Assembly (NCBI GenBank): GCA_025201865.1
Contig: MU602836.1
Location: forward strand, 7,540-44,177
Source of the DNA: Ramicandelaber brevisporus
Lineage: Eukaryota > Kickxellomycota > Ramicandelaberales > Ramicandelaberaceae
Length of the DNA: 36,638 nucleotides
Direction: 5' to 3'
Made by a program: the position numbers and the translations under genes
The notes under the pieces: generated by a model
What the model was told of the DNA's origin: nothing
Database searches by the model: none
Seen by the model: the letters and a program-made list of their open reading frames with translations, nothing else
Shown: in pieces, positions 9,457 through 18,292 of the stretch
How the letters are laid out: each line of letters starts with the position of its first letter
How positions within the stretch are numbered: position 1 is the first letter of the stretch

Positions 9457-10138
9457 CTTGGAGGAGGATTTGCAAGGAACAACAAAAAAAAAGTGATAAA
9501 AACTCTGATCAACCTGTGTGTAAACACAGCTCTTGGAGACAGTGCAGATAATGGAATCGTGTCCAGACATGGACTGATGGATACATCATCTTGACTCAGA
9601 GTGGCGTTCTTTCAGTGCATCTAGAGGAGCTGGGTTGGCTGCACACCGAGCCATGGCTACACTGTTGCCTCTCGTTCGTTGCCTCCATGTACATTACTCC
9701 TTTCACATCTATGCACCATTGTAAACTTGTCGAATAGTGTATCCTACAACATGTTGCCTCCAACTTGTGCAAAAAATGCACCGCAAAAAAAGAGTAAAGC
9801 AAAGTCTCAGTACATGTTGACAGAGCTGGATTGGTGTATGCAGCCTTGCTTCGTTCTGAGGGAAAAAAAAAACAACGACAACTGCACTAGGAGGAAAGTA
9901 CACTCACCATCTCTTACAGCACGAAGTCGTAAGCAAGAGGCATGGTTCTGCGAAGCACTATAAGATACACCTAGGCTTCGAACCACATGTGCTATCACGA
10001 ACCAACGTTGCATTGTATTCAATCGCCAGCTCCCTCTTCCCTAGCCCCCTCGCAGTGTTCACCACTCAAAGCTTCCTGAAAGGACATTCCTTTCCCTTCA
10101 CATTTTGTTGCGGTAGATAGATAGCCTGGCATCATTAG
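9457..10138. other. Divergent intergenic region, methyltransferase / polyQ gene
   Basis: This 682-bp region separates genes pointing away from each other and should hold both promoters. I see A-runs (about 9482-9492 and 9862-9871) and no clear TATA box. A B-box-like sequence on the minus strand near 9974-9984 lacks a pairing T-stem, so it is not a tRNA. No coding frame here looks conserved. Confidence 0.55.
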
Positions 10139-11003
10139 ATGGTCCTACCACCACCAGTGCCTAGTGCATTAACAAGCACGGGACTCTTAAAAACTGGTCA
10201 GCAGCCACCAGCTTTGCAGCATTCACAGTCCATGTATCATAGCTCTGTGCAACAGCAGCAGCAAAAGTGGCAGCAGCAGCAGCAGATGTATCTTCCACCG
10301 CATATAGTACAGGAGCGGTACTATGAGCAACAGCGCTCTACGCCACAGATTGAGCCACAGAAACAGCCTAAGTTACAACAACAACATCAGCCTCAGCAAC
10401 ATCAATATCAACAACACCAGCAAGTGTATCTTCCACAACAGCCAGTATCCCAGCAGCAACAGAAACATTGGACACCAGATCACAATCAGCATCAACAGCC
10501 AGGTCCGACTACTGCTAGCAATATTCCGCTCTACCAAGCTAACTATGATCTTCAACAAGTGAACAATGAATCTCAAGTGAATACTGCGCAGCATCACACT
10601 AACGTATATGGTCCTCAACAACCAATGGTTGTACAGCAGTCATTGCCGCATAGCCAGATATACCAAAGTAGCCATCCTGGAGTCCAAGCCGCTTCTCAGA
10701 ATATCCAAGGTAATCATCAGTATCACGCAATGTTAACGCCAGCGTCACAGCACGGTCACCCAGGTATGTGGTCTGGCTATGGCAATCAGCATCATCAAAA
10801 GACGGTGAAGCCACCACCGCAGCATAGCCAGATATATCACACTTACCCACATGGAGCTCCAATTACTTTCCTAGGCGTTCAATTAACTCCGGCTGTCGTT
10901 CAGCAGTTACAGCATATTCAGGCATATAGTGAGGCTTACCGTCGCCAAATGATAGCAATGGTAATGATGCAACAACAACAGCAACAACAGCAGCAACAAC
11001 AGC

Positions 11004-11052
<49 letters not shown>

Positions 11053-11647
11053 GCAGCGTCATGAACAAGAGGACGACTTGCAGAGTGGAGCGAAAAAGCA
11101 TCCACGAACTTCAATATCGAATGGCCAACTAAGTGTGAATATCGCTCAGCAGGCTGAGCAACCAACTGAGTTTATCCAACAGACCGAAGTGAAAGAGAGT
11201 GACAGTGATGAAGACACTCGTCCGACAAAGAGGCGTGTGATCAACAGACACACATTCGTAGATTTGGCTCCACAACCTGTGGAACCCAATCAAAGAACCG
11301 TGGTTGATAGAGGTTCACCTTTGGGACAGCCCACCCCACAGGTAGCTGAAGCGGAGCCGAGAGACATTGCCACTCCCAAATCGAGGATCGGTAATGAAAA
11401 ATACACAAATTACGGAATGATTCCTAAGGGTATTAATACCGATCCACAGGAACAAGTGCGCACGATATCCTATTACCTACAAAACCACAACAAGTGCCCC
11501 ATGGTTCCATTCAAAGTTGTAGAAGTTAGGGGAATGCTAAGGGCTATCCCCATCACAAAAGGATCAGAGCCAGAACAAGGGTCTGATTCAGAACAAGAGC
11601 AAGAGTCAAGCTCTGTACATGAAGTTGAGGAAATCGTCTCATCTTAA
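10139..11647 (+). CDS. Gln-rich protein of unknown function with 29-Gln tract
   Basis: This 502-aa protein is not one I recognise. The start ATG directly follows an in-frame TAG. Residues 1-310 are Gln/His/Pro/Tyr-rich with loosely repeated HSQ-[IS]-Y-[HQ] motifs (HSQSMYHSS, HSQIYQSSH, HSQIYHTY). A short better-ordered segment (ITFLGVQLTPAVVQQLQHI) precedes a pure Gln run, Q278-Q306. After this come a charged region, a basic cluster PTKRRVINRH that could be a nuclear signal, and a compact non-repetitive block near 415-465 (KYTNYGMIPKGINTD, then KCPMVPFKVVEVRGMLRAI). The end is acidic (SDSEQEQESSS, EVEEIVSS). The Gln-rich, prion-like composition with a nuclear signal suggests a transcription or RNA-granule role, but this is inference. 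The compact block weakly resembles part of the 160-aa protein encoded at 13807. Confidence 0.7.
10970..11056 (+). repeat. CAA/CAG microsatellite, 29 codons
   Basis: Twenty-nine uninterrupted Gln codons. The 5' part mixes CAA and CAG; the 3' part is a long pure CAA run ending in two CAG. The pure part is expected to be length-variable. Confidence 0.97.
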
Positions 11648-12248
11648 ATACCAATCTAGTGAATGAAAGCAATACCTTTTCCCTCTTAGTCAAACCAATG
11701 TGTATCATCTTAATGCACACATATTACGATTCTGAGGACTGCTGACAGAGTAGAAAGAAAGAAAGAAAGAAATGAGTCGGTGCGACGAGCTGACTGTATA
11801 TATAGTGGTCACTGCAAGCGCCTCCGCAGCTTCAAGGACTCTACCTTTCCTTCCACCATCTCGTGGCTTTTTTTGTCAATAGAACGCGTTCCTGCCCACA
11901 GCCTTTGTTGTTTTCTCATCTCAGCTAGATCTCGAGCTGCGTAGACGTCGCTGACAACTAGCAGCACCGCACACTCTACTCGAACGTGATTAGTCCGCCA
12001 TACACGCGTAACTGTTCAGCAAACCTCCGATCGACCACCACCAACAGCAGCAGTAGCAACAGCAACAGCCAGCTTCCTGCTTACTACCGTGTTCACCCAT
12101 TCTCCAAGCAACAATCGCAGCACATTCGTTTGGACTCACCTGGCTTTCCTGATAACCTACTGCAGCCTCTATTTGTAGCCATTGCTCAAATCAAGCAGCC
12201 AATACCAAAAAAAATAGTGAGAAGAAGAGTTATAACAATTGATAGAAT
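11648..12248. other. Intergenic region and probable leader of the 196-aa orphan
   Basis: A GAAA tetramer run lies at about 11753-11771. A TATA box follows at 11797. Between that box and the ATG at 12249 I find no ATG on the plus strand over more than 440 bases, which fits a long 5' leader for the next gene. A Ser/Gln-rich open frame crosses the leader and its TGA overlaps the downstream ATG (ATGA), but it has no ATG of its own. Confidence 0.55.
11797..11804 (+). promoter_or_regulatory. TATA box (TATATATA)
   Basis: TATATATA followed by G, in an otherwise mixed-composition stretch. Transcription would start about 30 bases downstream, giving a leader of about 420 nt with no ATG before 12249. 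Confidence 0.5.
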
Positions 12249-12839
12249 ATGAAGTATGAGATATACTGTCCTGACCGCAAGTGTCCTCAGCGCCATATAG
12301 GGACCATCAATGGTATAGATGCTAAGATAAGGAGTGTATATATTGATAGAGCTAATATACATATAATAGGCGAAAAAGATTGCTATACTATGAACTATAC
12401 AGAGGGTGTGGAGGGACTTAACCATCATCTTCTTTATGATTCTGATAGGCACATAGATTGTATAGCTTTACATGAGGATTACAAAATTTTCAGTGAAGAC
12501 ATCTTCATAGTTCGTACCAAGTATGATAGCGATATATATGTAGAATTGGACAAAATACTTTATTCGGAAGATGAACACAAATTGAATAAATATAATATTA
12601 ACGTGTGTCATGGAATATTAGATGATAGACGGTATGAGGGAATGACACTAGAAGAAGTTGTAAAAGAAAGCCAAAAGATGGTTAATATATGCCTTGATTT
12701 TTTTGTTTTATACGATGGTAAGTTTTGGATAGTAAACACAAGCGATATGCGTAGAGTTGAGACTGACTATCCGCTTTTTTATGCACGTGCTCTAATTGAT
12801 TCAATTGGGTTTGACCAATTGGAAAATGAACTTTGCTAA
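12249..12839 (+). CDS. Orphan AT-rich gene, 196 aa, unknown function
   Basis: I do not recognise this protein. It begins MKYEIYCPDRKCPQRHIG, with two closely spaced Cys that could be half of a metal site, and is rich in Ile, Asp, Tyr and Lys. No membrane segment or repeat is visible. A plausible folded C-terminal half contains LEEVVKESQKMVNICLDFF, VLYDGKFWIVNTSDMRR and YPLFYARALIDSIGF. Base composition is unlike the neighbours: by hand, five sampled 60-base lines (12361, 12481, 12541, 12601, 12661) give 96 G+C of 300 (32%). Ile is often ATA (7 of the first 9 Ile codons) and Arg often AGA/AGG. The start is the first ATG after a TATA box about 445 bp upstream. Horizontal transfer from an AT-rich donor, a relic of a mobile element, or a fast-evolving lineage gene are all possible. 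Confidence 0.62.
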   Translation: MKYEIYCPDRKCPQRHIGTINGIDAKIRSVYIDRANIHIIGEKDCYTMNYTEGVEGLNHHLLYDSDRHIDCIALHEDYKIFSEDIFIVRTKYDSDIYVELDKILYSEDEHKLNKYNINVCHGILDDRRYEGMTLEEVVKESQKMVNICLDFFVLYDGKFWIVNTSDMRRVETDYPLFYARALIDSIGFDQLENELC

Positions 12840-13644
12840 TGCATAATAACAAGCATTTGCTCAGTCTCCCTTTGCTGCAGCCACCACTTTCAAGCATAAC
12901 CGAGTAGGAATCCCTGTAAATGTTAAGTATTTGGAGTTGTGATTTTTAAGAAAGCAAGGCTATCAAGACATGATTTAGCATATGCACCGACCACTTGAGG
13001 TTGACAGTAATAAATGATATTCAGGCGAGTGGTCAAATATACAATAGTATGCGAGACGCTAAAGACTACATTTACTCACACTGATATCTACTCAATTAGC
13101 ATCAATATGCAGTTTAATATAGATCTCTTGTTTTTTTTTACATCATATAAATTATCCTCGTATCTACTATGTACAGAGCTTGAGTTAGTTTGAGAAACTG
13201 ACATGCAGTACTGTCGCACTACAAAGTCGATGCATCATGGTATAATTACACTCGGTGGTGGTGGAGGAGAAGGAGGTGGTGGATAAGGGTTCGTAATTGA
13301 ATCCGCCGCATGTATCGAACGATGACTTGCACTCCTTTGTCTATTGGTTGACGAGTCTGCTAATACAATACCAAGTTCATGGTGCTCGATCTGCGCCGAC
13401 TTGTACTTGCGCGCACACAATGTGCTATTGTATATCCTCACTGGCTCGTTACTGTGAAAACACAACGAGAATGGATGACGTTGCTTCGCAGATGTTGTCA
13501 GTTGACAGAATCCATGGTGCGTCAAACTTGCGCGACTGACCTGCGATGGCCAAAGCTGTTTCGAGCTGCACACGTTGCATACATCCCTTGCTTTCTTGAT
13601 GCTTGCGGTCTGTCATTTCTTGGTTGGAACTAGCTAAACATCCT

Positions 13645-13671
13645 CTCTGGTGATCGCCACGGTAACCAGAG
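13645..13671. repeat. Inverted repeat CTCTGGT / ACCAGAG
   Basis: Arms 13645-13651 and 13665-13671 are perfect reverse complements separated by 13 bases, about 80-107 bp upstream of a TATA box. It could be a binding site for a dimeric factor; a chance occurrence is possible. Confidence 0.4.
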
Positions 13672-13751
13672 ACGACAGCTCACGTGGTAACAAACCTGGG
13701 ATAGGGATGTCACTTGCTTTTTGTTTTTCTTTCTTTTCTTTTGGTTTTCCC

Positions 13752-13759
13752 TATAAATA
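13752..13759 (+). promoter_or_regulatory. TATA box (TATAAATA)
   Basis: Perfect TATAAATA, 55 bp upstream of the chosen ATG at 13807. With initiation about 30 bases downstream, the ATGs at about 13766 and 13775 would lie outside the transcript, and 13807 would be the first ATG. Confidence 0.7.
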
Positions 13760-13806
13760 CTCGACATGGCTCAGCATGTTCCATCCCTTCAACAAAGGCG
13801 CTAATA

Positions 13807-14289
13807 ATGAATACCAACATCGACATCCTACCTTTGGAAAGGGCTGCAGCAAACAAATCCTCAACCATGGCCTCCAATTCCAACTCTACCACCCCCAGAA
13901 ATCCCACTGCCAAATTTACGCAGGAGCAGATATGCAATAACCTGCGTTTTATTATTGCAGAAGGCGGCATCAACAAGGTCCCAATAACCCCATGGATCCT
14001 AACAAATCCAGGCGATCCTAAGCCGCGTATCATAAATGCAGATGGAACACCATATCTAACGCCAAATCAAATGAAAAAGCTGAGGGAGGCTGAGGAGCAG
14101 AAGCAGAAGCAGAAGCAGAAGGAACAAGATGATGCCATGGAAATAATAGAGGTAACGAATGAAGAGGATGGTGAGGCAAGCGGATCCACAAAGACAACGT
14201 CTACCAAGACTACGACTACGACAACAACATCAGCAACGATGATGATGACTGCATCTCCTGCTACTCCTGGGTCACTGTCCATGACATGA
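13807..14289 (+). CDS. Small protein of unknown function, 160 aa
   Basis: I do not recognise this protein. It starts at MNTNIDILPLERAAANK, chosen because a TATA box lies 55 bp upstream; the longer open frame before it has no suitable ATG. A compact central block (residues 37-97) contains FTQEQICNNLRFII, VPITPWILTNPGD and GTPYLTPNQMKKLREAE. A Lys-Gln run, an acidic segment (NEEDGE) and a Thr-rich tail follow. The central block appears related to two places in the 848-aa protein encoded at 20491-23037 (minus): G509-E526 (GRPFLTPSQVLTMIRSAE) and 715-741 (RIADDFRFLMEVGI, then VKKLRRAE). The gene may be a small relative or fragment of that family. No catalytic motif is visible. Confidence 0.65.
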   Translation: MNTNIDILPLERAAANKSSTMASNSNSTTPRNPTAKFTQEQICNNLRFIIAEGGINKVPITPWILTNPGDPKPRIINADGTPYLTPNQMKKLREAEEQKQKQKQKEQDDAMEIIEVTNEEDGEASGSTKTTSTKTTTTTTTSATMMMTASPATPGSLSMT

Positions 14290-14413
14290 TTATCATGCAT
14301 AACTTCACAAATCTACCTCTCTAAGTGCTCTGTTTAGTTTGTAAAACAATCCCGTTGTATGTAATCTGTATCGCACGTGTTTACCTAATGAAGACAGTCA
14401 CACCGCTGTCAAA

Positions 14414-14420
14414 TGAGTCA
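14414..14420. promoter_or_regulatory. Gcn4/bZIP-type site TGAGTCA
   Basis: A perfect TGAGTCA lies 258 bp upstream of the tyrosine aminotransferase start. In fungi this is the consensus for Gcn4/CpcA-type bZIP factors controlling amino-acid metabolism. A single 7-bp match is weak evidence. Confidence 0.35.
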
Positions 14421-14428
14421 GATTCGAG

Positions 14429-14434
14429 AATAAA
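14429..14434 (+). terminator. Possible poly(A) signal AATAAA
   Basis: AATAAA lies about 140 bases after the stop of the 160-aa protein gene. Confidence 0.35.
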
Positions 14435-14677
14435 AAATGAACGCTAGTTCGCTCGGAAAAATTTCTTCGAGTCTCTTGCTTCCACAACAGCCAATTTTTC
14501 CCACGCTTCGACTTGCTTCTCTCTCTCTCTCACTCACCTTTTATTGTTATCTGCAACTTCCGAGTCAAACTTTTTTTTGTTTTATCGCTCACACGCTCAC
14601 AGTGCTCTACCACGCTCACTACTCTTGCCCTCCCCCTCCTCCTCCAGCCTTGCCGAACAACCTTGCCAAACATAGAG

Positions 14678-16042
14678 ATGACTCTTGCCGAGTGGAAGCT
14701 AATCCCAGCGTCTACCGCTGCCGCCAGCACGGTCAACCCAATTCGCAAGACTGCCGCCAAACTTCGTGCTCTTATTGCCGCCGCCGAAGCTGAAGCCGAG
14801 GCTGCTGCGACACAGGCTGCTGGCACCCAGGTTGCGGCTGTGCTCACGTCTTCTACCTCCGCCTCCGCAGAGCCAAAGGAGAAGAAGAAGCAAATCTCCC
14901 TTTCTATCGGCGACCCAACCATCTTCGGCAACTTCAAGACTGATCCAGCTGTCGTCGATGCCGTTTCTCGCGCTCTCCATTCGTACCAGGCCAACGGATA
15001 CACCCACGAGTGCGGCACCACTGAGGCTCGCAATGCCGTTGCCTCCAAATTCTCAACAGTCGAGGCTCCGCTCACCGGAAATGATGTCATCTTGACATCG
15101 GCCTGCTCCGGCGCTTTGGAGCTCGCCATCGGAGTGCTGGCCAACCCCGGCCAAAACATCCTGGTGCCACGTCCAGGCTTCCCGCTGTACCAAACCATCT
15201 GCGGCAACAAGGGAATCGAGGCGCGCCAGTACAGCCTATTGCCACACCAGGACTGGCAGATTGATTTGAGCGATCTCGCAGCGCAGATTGACGACAAGAC
15301 AGCGGCTGTTATTATCACAAACCCAAGCAACCCATGCGGCTCCGTGTTTACTCGCAACCATCTTCTCGAGATCATTGCGGTCTGCGAGCAGCACAAGGTG
15401 CCAATTATCGCCGATGAGATTTATGCGGACATGGTGTTCAAGAACGCTGGCGGCGAGGATGGCGCAAGCTCTGAGTTCTGGACGGTGGCTCGCCTGACTC
15501 GCAATGTGCCCGTTTTGTCGGTCGGCGGTCTGGCCAAGCAGTACCTGGTGCCTGGATGGCGCATGGGCTGGATCCTTGTGCACGACTACACACCCAACAA
15601 GGTGCTCTCGCAGGTTCGCGACGGCATCGCTGCGCTTGCCACTCTCATTCTTGGTCCAAACTCGCTCATCCAGGCTGCTCTGCCAGACATTTTGCACAAG
15701 ACACCCGCCACTTTTTTGCATGACACGCTTGCCCAGCTCGAAGCCAACGCCCTGCTTAGCAAGAAGCACCTGTCTGCGGTTCCTGGCCTGGCCCCAGTGA
15801 TGCCACAGGGTGCCATGTACATGATGGTGGAGATTTTGCCAGCCGACTTTGATGGCATTGAGGATGACATTGACTTTGCGGGCAAGCTGGCAGTCGAGCA
15901 AGGCGTGGTTGTGCTGCCAGGACAGTGCTTCGATTGCCCCAACTTCTTTAGAATCTGTTTGGCGCCGCCTGCAGATGTACTGGCCGAGGCGTATGTGCGT
16001 ATTGCAGAGTTCTGCGACAAGCATCGCCGCAAGTCAAACTAA
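14678..16042 (+). CDS. TAT: Tyrosine aminotransferase
   Basis: This 454-aa PLP enzyme would convert tyrosine and 2-oxoglutarate to 4-hydroxyphenylpyruvate and glutamate, the first step of tyrosine catabolism. It matches animal TAT along its length: LSIGDPTIFGNFKTDP, NGYTHECGTTEARNAV, DVILTSACSGALELAI, NPGQNILVPRPGFPLYQT, the PLP-contacting NPSNPCGSVF (N218) and ADEIYADMVF (D246, Y249). The Schiff-base lysine is K287 in SVGGLAKQYLVPGWRMGWIL, with R295 nearby; the substrate carboxylate Arg is probably R425 in FFRICLAP. An Ala/Glu-rich N-terminal extension (about 20-65) looks helical. The open frame continues upstream to 14513, but that part is translated CT-rich leader and the first good ATG is 14678. 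ALG6 follows 137 bp downstream. Confidence 0.94.
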   Translation: MTLAEWKLIPASTAAASTVNPIRKTAAKLRALIAAAEAEAEAAATQAAGTQVAAVLTSSTSASAEPKEKKKQISLSIGDPTIFGNFKTDPAVVDAVSRALHSYQANGYTHECGTTEARNAVASKFSTVEAPLTGNDVILTSACSGALELAIGVLANPGQNILVPRPGFPLYQTICGNKGIEARQYSLLPHQDWQIDLSDLAAQIDDKTAAVIITNPSNPCGSVFTRNHLLEIIAVCEQHKVPIIADEIYADMVFKNAGGEDGASSEFWTVARLTRNVPVLSVGGLAKQYLVPGWRMGWILVHDYTPNKVLSQVRDGIAALATLILGPNSLIQAALPDILHKTPATFLHDTLAQLEANALLSKKHLSAVPGLAPVMPQGAMYMMVEILPADFDGIEDDIDFAGKLAVEQGVVVLPGQCFDCPNFFRICLAPPADVLAEAYVRIAEFCDKHRRKSN

Positions 16043-16179
16043 ACTTCTTTGCCAGTTGTTCCTGAATCCTTTACTTTCCATCCAGTAGTTGAATACCACG
16101 TTTTTTTTCCCCCTCTCTCATTCCCTCTTTCCTGTTCTCTGCTTCTCACAGATCTACGAGACAGCTGATCGGACAGGAC

Positions 16180-18093
16180 ATGACGGCGCGACGTAGACAG
16201 GGCGGCAATGCCGCTGGTGCGCGCAATCCAGCTGCCTCGAACGAGACTGTAGCCAAAGCAACTGGATCTTCCGTTGCTTCGCCATCTCCAAAGAAGACAC
16301 CAAAGAAACAACAGCAACAGCAACAACAGCAGCAGCAGCAACCTCTCTCTCCACAGTCTCCATCCAAGAAGGACGCTACGTCTCCATCCAGCGTCTCTGC
16401 TGCTGCTACATCGGCATCTTCTCCACAAATCGATGCATTGGCCAGTCCAGCGACATCCTTCTTCTCCGCTTTGAGCACCGTTGGTCTTGACAGCAACACC
16501 TCTTCTCTCCCCGTTGCCATTCTCTTGGTCTTTTCATTCCTGGTTCGCTGGGTCACTGGTCTCTGGCCATACTCTGGCTACAACACTCCCCCCACATTTG
16601 GCGACTATGAAGCGCAGCGTCACTGGATGGAGCTCACATATCATTTGCCAATTCGCCAGTGGTACTACTTTTCTCCAGATCATTGGCGTCTTGACTATCC
16701 TCCTCTGACTGCGTACGTGAGCTGGCTCTGTGGATTCGTTGGTCATCACATCAATCCAGAGTGGATGGCATTGGACACATCCCGTGGATTTGAGGATGCA
16801 CAGAGCAAAATGTTTATGCGATTCACAGTTATCGTTCTGGAGTACATAGTCTACATTCCAGCGGTGGTAATCTTTGTCAAGCAAGTATTGATGCCCTCAA
16901 AGCTGTATAGCTCGTCAGCACCAGTTATGGCAACTCTGGCAGTGGTATTGCTGCAGCCAGCACTGATTATTATTGACAATGCTCACTTCCAATACAACTC
17001 CATGATGCTTGGATTTACATTGTGGGCAGTGCTACTGTTTGGTCGCCAGCAATACGTTTTGGGCTCAGTCTTTTTCTGTTTCGCATTGATGTTCAAACAG
17101 ATGGCGCTCTTTTACTCTCCCGCCATATTCTTTTATCTCCTTGGCAAGTGTCTGTTAAGCCCATCGTTTAACGGAGTTCCATTGGGTCGTATCTGGCTAT
17201 TAACCAAGATTGGCATTGCGGTTATTGCTACCTTTGTGATTATGCTGGCGCCGTTTATGAGTTCAACCGATGACTTGTTGCAGGTGTTTAAGCGTATATT
17301 CCCGGTGGCTCGCGGCTTGTACGAAGATAAAGTTGCCAACTTCTGGTGCGCAATTAGCATTGCTGTAAAGTTGCGTGAGAAGTTTGAATTGTCGACGCTG
17401 ATGCGCGGTAGTGCTGGCATGACCGCTCTGGCGTTTTTGCCATCCGTTTTGCATGTGTTTTGGTACGCTCGTAAGCACCTTCCAACTTCAACCAGCAGCA
17501 ATAGTAGCAGTAAAAAAGGTGGAAATACCAATGCAAATGCGAATGCGAATGCGAATGCCAATTCTCTGGCAGCACATGCAGTGGATGTGCGAGTGTTGTT
17601 GTACGCTCTCGTAAGCTGTTCATTGGCATTCTTCATGTTCTCATTCCAAGTTCACGAGAAATCAATCCTGATTCCGGCTCTGCCAATTGTGCTGCTGTAC
17701 CCGTTTGAGCGTGAATTGGTACTCATCTTTGTCAACACTGCAATGATGAGCATGTTCCCACTCTTGAAACGAGTCGAGCTGTCAATTCCGTATGCCGCGC
17801 TACTCTTGCTGTGGAATGTGCTGGATGGCTACCCATTCCGTGTGTTCAGTGCCGTGTTCTCAAGAGGAAGCAGTGCCAGCAAGAAGAATAAGAAGAAGAC
17901 TGATGCAGGCGTTGGAGCGTATTGTGGAGTGTTGGTCACATTGGTGATTGCAGTGATTCATGGCTTGGATCTGCTTGTGACTCCTCCAGAGCGGTATCCA
18001 CACATTTTCATCATGTTGAACATGATCTTCTCGGCCGGCGTGTTTGGATTAACATTGCTATACTTGACTTACCGTCAACTAACTCAATTTTAA
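16180..18093 (+). CDS. ALG6: ALG6, dolichyl-P-Glc:Man9GlcNAc2-PP-dolichol alpha-1,3-glucosyltransferase
   Basis: This 637-aa multi-spanning ER protein adds the first glucose to the lipid-linked N-glycan precursor. A disordered N-terminus with a Gln run (about 47-58) precedes the first membrane helix (LPVAILLVFSFLVRWV). The GT-C signatures then follow: GDYEAQRHWMELTYHLP with catalytic-loop Asp D142, and HWRLDYPPLTAYVSW (D172). Later motifs include LIIIDNAHFQYNSMMLGFTL and the Lys-containing FALMFKQMALFYSPAIF, both typical of ALG6/ALG8. FSFQVHEKSILIPALPI is also family-typical. HWMELTYHLP and DYPPLTAYVSW favour ALG6 over ALG8. A low-complexity Ser/Asn-Ala insert (about 440-465) lies in a loop. 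An AATAAA follows about 57 bases after the stop. Confidence 0.94.
   Translation: MTARRRQGGNAAGARNPAASNETVAKATGSSVASPSPKKTPKKQQQQQQQQQQQPLSPQSPSKKDATSPSSVSAAATSASSPQIDALASPATSFFSALSTVGLDSNTSSLPVAILLVFSFLVRWVTGLWPYSGYNTPPTFGDYEAQRHWMELTYHLPIRQWYYFSPDHWRLDYPPLTAYVSWLCGFVGHHINPEWMALDTSRGFEDAQSKMFMRFTVIVLEYIVYIPAVVIFVKQVLMPSKLYSSSAPVMATLAVVLLQPALIIIDNAHFQYNSMMLGFTLWAVLLFGRQQYVLGSVFFCFALMFKQMALFYSPAIFFYLLGKCLLSPSFNGVPLGRIWLLTKIGIAVIATFVIMLAPFMSSTDDLLQVFKRIFPVARGLYEDKVANFWCAISIAVKLREKFELSTLMRGSAGMTALAFLPSVLHVFWYARKHLPTSTSSNSSSKKGGNTNANANANANANSLAAHAVDVRVLLYALVSCSLAFFMFSFQVHEKSILIPALPIVLLYPFERELVLIFVNTAMMSMFPLLKRVELSIPYAALLLLWNVLDGYPFRVFSAVFSRGSSASKKNKKKTDAGVGAYCGVLVTLVIAVIHGLDLLVTPPERYPHIFIMLNMIFSAGVFGLTLLYLTYRQLTQF
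17529..17562 (+). repeat. AATGCG hexamer repeat coding for Asn-Ala
   Basis: About five tandem AATGC(A/G) hexamers encode alternating Asn and Ala in a loop of ALG6. Confidence 0.9.
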
Positions 18094-18292
18094 CACCAAA
18101 ACAAGAAAATGAGCAAATCCGCCTGGATCCGGAGAAAATCAGTAGAGTGAATAAAATACAAATAATAATCGACCATTGTTTTGGTGACGCCACATGTCTC
18201 ACTTTCTGTCGCATCTGTCGCCGAACACTTGGCTGCACATTCAGCCTTGCCTCTTTTCTTCCTGTTTCACCCAAGCCTTTTCATTTTCTTTC
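18094..18292. other. 3' flank of ALG6 up to the assembly gap
   Basis: It contains a probable poly(A) signal AATAAA at 18150-18155 and becomes C/T-rich (TTTTCATTTTCTTTC) just before the unknown bases. I see no gene. Confidence 0.5.
18150..18155 (+). terminator. Possible poly(A) signal AATAAA for ALG6
   Basis: AATAAA lies 57 bases after the ALG6 stop codon in AT-rich sequence. Confidence 0.5.

Larger units (their letters stand above)
12840..13806. other. Intergenic region upstream of the 160-aa protein gene
   Basis: This 967-bp region has no supported gene. The first part is AT-rich like the orphan before it. A G-rich purine stretch lies at about 13254-13284 (GGTGGTGGTGGAGGAGAAGG-like). A CACGTG E-box lies at 13681-13686, a 7-bp inverted repeat at 13645-13671, and a TATA box at 13752. 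Confidence 0.55.
14290..14677. other. Intergenic region upstream of tyrosine aminotransferase
   Basis: This 388-bp region contains a CACGTG E-box (14374-14379), a Gcn4/AP-1-type TGAGTCA (14414-14420), an AATAAA (14429-14434) probably for the upstream gene, and CT-rich leader sequence with a CTCTCTCT run around 14519-14530. Confidence 0.55.

Noticed and set aside
9896-10000. Possible tRNA from a GGTTCGAAGCC sequence on the minus strand near 9974
   Set aside because: The flanking bases do not form a T-stem and no acceptor stem or A box could be matched.
11986-12252. Ser/Gln-rich open frame whose TGA overlaps the ATG at 12249 (ATGA)
   Set aside because: It contains no ATG and its only candidate start is GTG, so it is best read as leader sequence.
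15236-16024. 262-codon minus-strand frame opposite tyrosine aminotransferase
   Set aside because: It is a shadow frame of a strongly conserved gene; its translation has no recognisable motif.
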